Positions 6,463 to 9,873 of a stretch of 9,873 bases of DNA are shown piece after piece. The translations under genes and the position numbers were made by a program. The notes beneath the pieces were generated by a model, which was given only the letters and a program-made list of their open reading frames with translations, did no database searches and had not been told where the DNA came from. The stretch is from CBDULX01 sp965368175. GTDB taxonomy: Bacteria; Pseudomonadota; Gammaproteobacteria; SZUA-229. The stretch spans positions 1-9,873 of the forward strand of contig CBDULX010000114.1 in assembly GCA_965368175.1 (NCBI GenBank), in the 5' to 3' direction. Numbering within the stretch: position 1 is the stretch's first letter; every line of letters begins with the position of its first letter.

Positions 6463-7467
6463 ATGTCAGAATTCTTTTTCAATTACGGACTATTTTTAGC
6501 AAAGACAGCAACGATTGTGGCTGCGATTGTTACAGTTGTGTTGTTTATATTTATTATGGCAGGTAGAAAGCAGACAGGTAAAAAAGAATCTTTTGAAGTC
6601 AAGAAATTAAATGAAAAATATGACGATATGGCAATGGTGATGAACACCAGCATGCTGCAAAAAGATGGATTAAAGAATTATCTGAAAGAGGAAAAAGACA
6701 AGCTAAAAGGGATACATAAAGACAAAAAAGACAAGGATCATAGAAAACGTATCTATGTATTGAATTTCCACGGTGATATTCGTGCTTCAGCAGTATCATC
6801 TCTTCGTGAGGAAATTACCGCTATTTTAATGGTTGCTACCGAAAATGATGAGGTGTTTTTGCGACTGGAGAGTGGTGGCGGGGTTGTTCATGGCTATGGG
6901 TTGGCAGCTTCCCAACTTATGCGGTTACGGGAAAAAAATATTCCGCTCACTGTTTCAGTGGATAAAGTGGCGGCAAGCGGTGGTTATATGATGGCTTGCG
7001 TGGGTAATCGTATTATTGCTGCACCGTTTTCTATCATAGGTTCGATTGGGGTGATTGCACAAATACCCAATTTTCATAGAGTGTTAAAAAAACATGATGT
7101 CGACTTCGATCAGTTTACGGCTGGGGAATTTAAAAGAACTGTGACGATGTTCGGTGAAAATACCGACGAAGCTAAGGCTAAATTTCATGAAGAAATAGAA
7201 GATATTCACGTCCTGTTTAAAGATTTTATTGTTCAACACCGGCCCGATATCGACATCGTTAAGGTAGCTACCGGAGAAAGTTGGCCAGGTACACGTGCCA
7301 TGGAACGGAATCTGGTCGATGAATTAAAAACCAGTGATGACTACTTGCTGGAAAATAGTAAATACGCCGATATTTTTGAAATCAGTTATGTGAGTAAGAA
7401 GTCATTGATTGAAAAAATAGGGTTTCAGTTTCAGCGACTATACGATAAATGGCAATATAGATCATAG
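6463..7467 (+). CDS. sohB: SohB-type inner-membrane serine protease (S49 family)
   Basis: The 334-aa protein begins with one transmembrane helix (about residues 11-33). A charged linker rich in Lys, Asp and Glu (about 34-93, part of the S49 N-terminal domain) follows, then the protease domain. The nucleophile Ser172 lies in KVAASGGYMMAC, and the general base is expected at Lys224 in GEFKRTVTMFGEN, giving the Ser-Lys dyad of SppA/SohB enzymes. The oxyanion-side motif LESGGGVVHGYGLAASQL is present. One protease domain and about 330-350 residues fit SohB rather than the duplicated SppA 67K type. A G-rich stretch (6448-6454) ends 8 nt before the ATG. It should degrade or trim membrane and exported peptides at the inner membrane. 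The gene ends in TAG TAA. It is probably its own transcription unit. Confidence 0.93.
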   Translation: MSEFFFNYGLFLAKTATIVAAIVTVVLFIFIMAGRKQTGKKESFEVKKLNEKYDDMAMVMNTSMLQKDGLKNYLKEEKDKLKGIHKDKKDKDHRKRIYVLNFHGDIRASAVSSLREEITAILMVATENDEVFLRLESGGGVVHGYGLAASQLMRLREKNIPLTVSVDKVAASGGYMMACVGNRIIAAPFSIIGSIGVIAQIPNFHRVLKKHDVDFDQFTAGEFKRTVTMFGENTDEAKAKFHEEIEDIHVLFKDFIVQHRPDIDIVKVATGESWPGTRAMERNLVDELKTSDDYLLENSKYADIFEISYVSKKSLIEKIGFQFQRLYDKWQYRS

Positions 7468-7471
7468 TAAC

Positions 7472-7488
7472 AGGGTCAGCCAGCTCCT
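7472..7488 (+). repeat. weak REP-like fragment after sohB
   Basis: AGGGTCAGCCAGCTCCT begins 4 nt after the sohB stop. It resembles the GGGGCGGACAGCTCCC block at 2749-2764 and the one after tldE. It is short and diverged, so the relationship is tentative. Confidence 0.3.
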
Positions 7489-7564
7489 GAACATCCTTTT
7501 CTCGCTGCATAAGACAGCCATGTTCAAAGCACACGTAAGTTACTGTATAACTGATATAAAGTAC

Positions 7565-7593
7565 TTGAAATAAAGCTATGTAGGGGCTTAAAT
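7565..7593 (+). promoter_or_regulatory. candidate promoter before the small exported protein gene
   Basis: TTGAAA (7565-7570, 5 of 6 bases of the -35 consensus), a 17-nt spacer and TTAAAT (7588-7593, 4 of 6 of the -10 consensus) form a plausible sigma70 promoter. The start would be near 7600, giving a leader of about 85 nt before the ATG at 7684. If it is used, the short frame starting at 7592 would not be translated from its first ATG. Confidence 0.3.
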
Positions 7594-7681
7594 GCTCTTT
7601 TATATGGATGAAATGATTGCTTTAAGAAATAAAAGCGGCAGTGCCCTTAAAAAAACAGAATCTTTCAATTATGAGGAATGA
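7592..7681 (+). CDS. possible 29-codon upstream open reading frame
   Basis: The frame begins MLFYMDEMIALRNKSG and ends in TGA at 7679-7681. TAGGGG (7581-7586) lies 5 nt before the ATG, a good Shine-Dalgarno. Its stop overlaps an ATG at 7678 in an ATGA junction and lies 2 nt before the likelier start of the next gene at 7684, an arrangement typical of coupled translation. I recognise no family. A competing promoter prediction at 7565-7593 would leave it untranscribed, so it may be chance. Confidence 0.25.
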   Translation: MLFYMDEMIALRNKSGSALKKTESFNYEE

Positions 7682-7683
7682 AG

Positions 7684-8001
7684 ATGAAAAATATCATGAC
7701 AGGTATCTCAATACTAATATTGATGGCAATATCAGGAAGTGTGCTGGCGGAGTCTACTTTACTGCGTTTGTATACTGATCGTGAAAAGGGTGATACCAAA
7801 TATTATGTTATCAATCCCTCTAATATTAATTACCTGGAATGGGATGAGGATGACAAAATCATGACGATTATTACACCTGATACCAGGACTGGTGAATCCA
7901 GGTTTCTGGTGCCCATACAATCAAATAAAGATGCTGAAAAATTCATTGAGATACTTATGGGTAAAAGCGCCAATAAATGGCTTGACGCGGATCATAAATA
8001 A
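7684..8001 (+). CDS. small exported protein of unknown function
   Basis: The ATG at 7684 gives 105 aa; GAGGA (7673-7677) ends 6 nt upstream, whereas it touches the alternative ATG at 7678 directly. The N terminus is a clear Sec signal peptide: MKN, a hydrophobic core (GISILILMAISG), then SVLA before ES, so cleavage is expected after residue 22. The mature part, about 83 residues, is polar, has no Cys and alternates short beta-like strands (TLLRLYTD, KYYVINP, MTIITPD, SRFLVPI) with a final helix (KDAEKFIEILMG). There is no lipobox. It should be a soluble periplasmic or secreted protein. I do not recognise the family. No terminator is visible after the gene. Confidence 0.7.
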   Translation: MKNIMTGISILILMAISGSVLAESTLLRLYTDREKGDTKYYVINPSNINYLEWDEDDKIMTIITPDTRTGESRFLVPIQSNKDAEKFIEILMGKSANKWLDADHK

Positions 8002-8132
8002 TTGAAGAAAAACATGCCTGTAGTTAAATCGTCCGTTTTATTGGGGGAAGCTCAGGTAAATTTAATTTGAGTAATATGAAGTATACGATCCCAATTTTAT
8101 TTCTTGCTCACTTTTGAAGGTTAACTGCTATT

Positions 8133-8408
8133 TTGAAACCCGGGCCTGATACCAGTCTACTGGACAAATTGCCGTCTATTCTTAAGCAGAATTTAGATAA
8201 GAGCCTCTGTACCTGTATGGATGTGCCAAAGATGGATGTGATTAATGCTATTGCCAATGGCGCGACTACGGTGGATGAAGTCAAGAAACAGACCTATGCT
8301 GCGACGGGAGCAGGTTGTTGTCTTCAACAGGTCGAACGGTTGATTGAATGTTTGTGTGCACCTGAACCACGTCGAAAGCGCAGACGGCGTTCTAAACAGT
8401 CGGGCTAA
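8133..8408 (+). CDS. BFD-like [2Fe-2S]-binding domain protein with Arg-rich tail
   Basis: The 91-aa product matches the BFD/(2Fe-2S) helical domain pattern: C-x-C at residues 26 and 28, then the helix-turn region VINAIANGATTVDEVKKQT, then TGAGC at 58-62. Normally the second half of the site is C-x(2)-C (as in CGKC or CGSC). Here it is C62-C63-L-Q, so the position expected for the fourth ligand is Gln65. Extra Cys occur at 73 and 75. After the domain comes a strongly basic tail (PRRKRRRRSKQ, 79-89). The start is probably the TTG at 8133. An in-frame stop lies at 8115-8117, no ATG occurs before the CxC motif, and AAGG lies 12 nt upstream, which is long. Related domains serve in bacterioferritin iron release or are attached to oxidoreductases; no such partner is nearby. 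Its role is unknown. Confidence 0.72.
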   Translation: MKPGPDTSLLDKLPSILKQNLDKSLCTCMDVPKMDVINAIANGATTVDEVKKQTYAATGAGCCLQQVERLIECLCAPEPRRKRRRRSKQSG

Positions 8409-8411
8409 GAT

Positions 8412-8455
8412 CAGGTCTTGCCTTTTGCTAACAGCAAGTCAAGACGCAAGACCTG
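8412..8455 (+). repeat. REP-like hairpin element after the BFD-like gene
   Basis: CAGGTCTTGC (8412-8421) is perfectly inverted at GCAAGACCTG (8446-8455), enclosing an inner hairpin TTGCT-AAC-AGCAA (8425-8437). CAAGAC occurs twice on the right side (8440-8445 and 8447-8452), so GTCTTG (8415-8420) has two possible partners. No T-tract follows, so it is not an intrinsic terminator. Hairpins built on CAGGTCTTGC/GCAAGACCTG resemble dispersed gammaproteobacterial elements that I recall as extended by GGGGT/ACCCC; the outer extension is missing here. Confidence 0.55.
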
Positions 8456-8509
8456 CCTGTGCAGTTGGAATAGAATGAAGTCCACTTAATTAATAAATAG
8501 GATAGGGAT

Positions 8510-9142
8510 ATGCTGTTTCGAGAATCACCCGAAAAATTCTGGAATCTGATCGCGTCAAAATATGCTGCATCGCCTATTTCTGACATTGCGGCTTACGAGA
8601 AGAAGATTGAGAAATTAAAATCCTGCGTGTCACCAGAGAATCATGTGTTGGATATTGGTTGTGGTACCGGTACCCAATGTGGTGATCTTGCCAACAATGT
8701 AAAGCAAGTAACAGGTATTGATATCTCCAGTAAATTACTGGCACTTGCAGAACAGAGGATTGTCGAACGTAAATTTGAGAATGTTAAGTTTATACAAACC
8801 ACAGTTTTTGATAAGTGTTTTGAGCCTGATAGCTTTGACGTGGTAATGGCCTTTTATGTACTGCATTTTATCGAAGATATCGATGAGGTTGTCAGGCGTA
8901 TATATGTTTTATTGAAGCCAGATGGTTTGTTTATTCTAGAGACCGCGTGCCTGGGTGAGAAAAATAAAATCATGGGAAAATTTCTGCGATTAGCCGGCAA
9001 ACCTGGGTTATTGCCATTGATTAATCTGTTAACAACTCAGCAGATTGAGCAGACGCTTGAACAGGCTGGCTTTAGTATTGTTGATAAAGTTAAATTCAGC
9101 GAGTCAATTGATGAATATACGCTGATAGCTAAAAAGCTATAA
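8510..9142 (+). CDS. class I SAM-dependent methyltransferase
   Basis: The 210-aa protein has a complete Rossmann methyltransferase pattern. Motif I is VLDIGCGTGTQ (46-56), the acidic residue that contacts the SAM ribose is Asp71 in VTGIDIS, and there is the strand motif FDVVMAFYVLHFIED, then LLKPDGLFILET. The C-terminal QQIEQTLEQAGFSIVDKV is the usual last helix-strand of UbiE/type-11 enzymes. AGG (8499-8501) lies 8 nt before the ATG. The substrate cannot be read from sequence. No signal peptide or membrane segment is visible; it should be cytoplasmic. The neighbours (BFD-like protein, MscS channel) give no pathway. At the 3' end ATAGCT-AAAA-AGCTAT (9125-9140) forms a small perfect hairpin over the final codons. 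Confidence 0.87.
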   Translation: MLFRESPEKFWNLIASKYAASPISDIAAYEKKIEKLKSCVSPENHVLDIGCGTGTQCGDLANNVKQVTGIDISSKLLALAEQRIVERKFENVKFIQTTVFDKCFEPDSFDVVMAFYVLHFIEDIDEVVRRIYVLLKPDGLFILETACLGEKNKIMGKFLRLAGKPGLLPLINLLTTQQIEQTLEQAGFSIVDKVKFSESIDEYTLIAKKL

Positions 9143-9144
9143 CA

Positions 9145-9160
9145 GGCCAAGAAAATGGCC
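9145..9160 (+). terminator. weak hairpin after the methyltransferase gene
   Basis: GGCCA-AGAAAA-TGGCC is a 5-bp GC-rich hairpin 3 nt after the stop codon. It is followed by ATATATCTC rather than a T-run, so it may only assist termination or protect the transcript end. Confidence 0.3.
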
Positions 9161-9228
9161 ATATATCTCATATAAATAGATATACTGCCACTTGATGCAA
9201 AATTTTGGGTTGAGAATAAAACCTATAG

Positions 9229-9262
9229 TCGATAAGATTTCGTAGCGCGATTTCATTATCGA
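9229..9262. repeat. inverted repeat TCGATAA/TTATCGA before the MscS gene
   Basis: TCGATAA (9229-9235) and TTATCGA (9256-9262) are perfect inverted arms separated by 20 nt that contain GATTTC twice. It lies about 110 nt before the MscS start. It could be an operator or chance; nothing else supports either. Confidence 0.2.
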
Positions 9263-9370
9263 TCAGTAAAGATTCGTTCATTCCCCAATGGTAATGGACG
9301 ACATGCGCGTATTATGGGTGTCCAGATAAGAACATTGGAATACACTGGCAAATGATGGCAGGATACGACT

Positions 9371-9873
9371 ATGGAAATACTACTCACTAAAATCGCGAAT
9401 AATACTTTGCAAACCTGGCTGCTATCTCTGGCTATTGCTATTTCGATAGCGCTGGTTATCAGTATGGCCCGTTTTATTGCGGTCAAACAGCTGAAACGAT
9501 TAACTGCCCAGTTTCCTTCACCTTATCTGATTACACTGGTGGCTATGCTCAAACGCACCAGGTGGTTATTCATTCTCATCCTGTCTTTGTTCTTTGGCGC
9601 ACTTGTATTAAAACTCCCTGTTAACGTGCGCTCCATTATTAATTCTGTGCTCATTGTAGTGCTAATCATTCAGGCAGGTCTATGGGTGTCGGTAGCTCTT
9701 CGAGTTAGCATCGAAGAATATCGCAAGGAACAGTTAACAAAAGATCCGGCCAGTATAACCACCCTCAATGTTATTAATTTTATTGGCAAGATTGTTATCT
9801 GGACGGTCGTTTTCCTGCTGATTCTGGATAACCTGGGTGTCAATATTACTACGCTGATTGCCGGGCTGGGTGT
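9371..9873 (+). CDS. MscS-family mechanosensitive channel (5' part, cut by window end)
   Basis: The first 167 residues are present and the frame runs off the window. The ATG is preceded by AGGA (9360-9363) with a 7-nt spacer. Four hydrophobic segments are visible, at about 15-36, 64-83, 88-110 and 135-155. They are followed by LGVNITTLIAGLGV, the beginning of the MscS pore helix TM3, which in the family continues with a Gly/Ala-rich pore stretch. Four helices before the pore are more than the two of minimal E. coli MscS, so this is one of the larger MscS-like proteins. It should sit in the inner membrane and release solutes on hypo-osmotic shock. The pore-lining helix and the cytoplasmic beta and cage domains lie outside the window. 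Confidence 0.88.
   Translation, partial: MEILLTKIANNTLQTWLLSLAIAISIALVISMARFIAVKQLKRLTAQFPSPYLITLVAMLKRTRWLFILILSLFFGALVLKLPVNVRSIINSVLIVVLIIQAGLWVSVALRVSIEEYRKEQLTKDPASITTLNVINFIGKIVIWTVVFLLILDNLGVNITTLIAGLG

Noticed and set aside
9256..9486. 76-codon minus-strand frame
   Set aside because: It overlaps the 5' end of the MscS gene, which is supported by membrane helices and a Shine-Dalgarno.

Overview
The window reads as a chromosomal stretch of a gammaproteobacterium. The evidence is a YjgN-family (DUF898) protein paired with an M48 peptidase, a SohB-type S49 inner-membrane protease, a TldD/TldE pair, a BFD-like iron-sulfur protein and an MscS-type channel. I cannot name the genus. I see no tRNA, rRNA, CRISPR array, intact insertion sequence or phage gene.

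Left part, minus strand (272-3209). A two-gene operon encodes a polytopic YjgN/DUF898 membrane protein (1419-2594) followed 6 nt later by a membrane-anchored M48 zinc metallopeptidase (282-1412). It has a plausible sigma70 promoter (2645-2673) and ends in a rho-independent terminator that overlaps the peptidase stop codon. Upstream is about 460 bp without a convincing gene, holding a REP-like fragment and a two-unit palindromic repeat. Then comes a very small predicted lipoprotein gene (3057-3209, 50 aa). The first bases of the window may hold the tail of a plus-strand gene.

Centre, plus strand (3210-6316). A roughly 300-nt intergenic region rich in inverted repeats leads into a TldD-type metalloprotease gene (HExxxH and C-terminal Cys-Gly-Lys). 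This is translationally coupled (TGATG overlap, strong internal Shine-Dalgarno) to a TldE/PmbA-like partner that lacks the metal motif. The pair is visibly richer in G+C than its neighbours. By analogy with E. coli TldD/TldE the two products should form a cytoplasmic peptidase complex; its substrate is not evident here.

Right part, plus strand (6317-9873). The genes are sohB (S49 serine protease), a small exported protein of unknown function, a small BFD-like [2Fe-2S] domain protein with an irregular second cysteine pair and an Arg-rich tail, a class I SAM-dependent methyltransferase, and the 5' part of an MscS-family channel cut by the window end. These look like mostly separate transcription units. 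Degenerate REP-like 'GGGGTCGGACAG' or 'CAGGTCTTGC' elements lie near the ends of several genes.

No clearly new multi-gene system is evident. The observations most worth a second look are the covarying tandem palindromes at 2899-2989, the altered cysteine pattern of the BFD-like protein, the hidden 50-aa lipoprotein, and the structured region before tldD.
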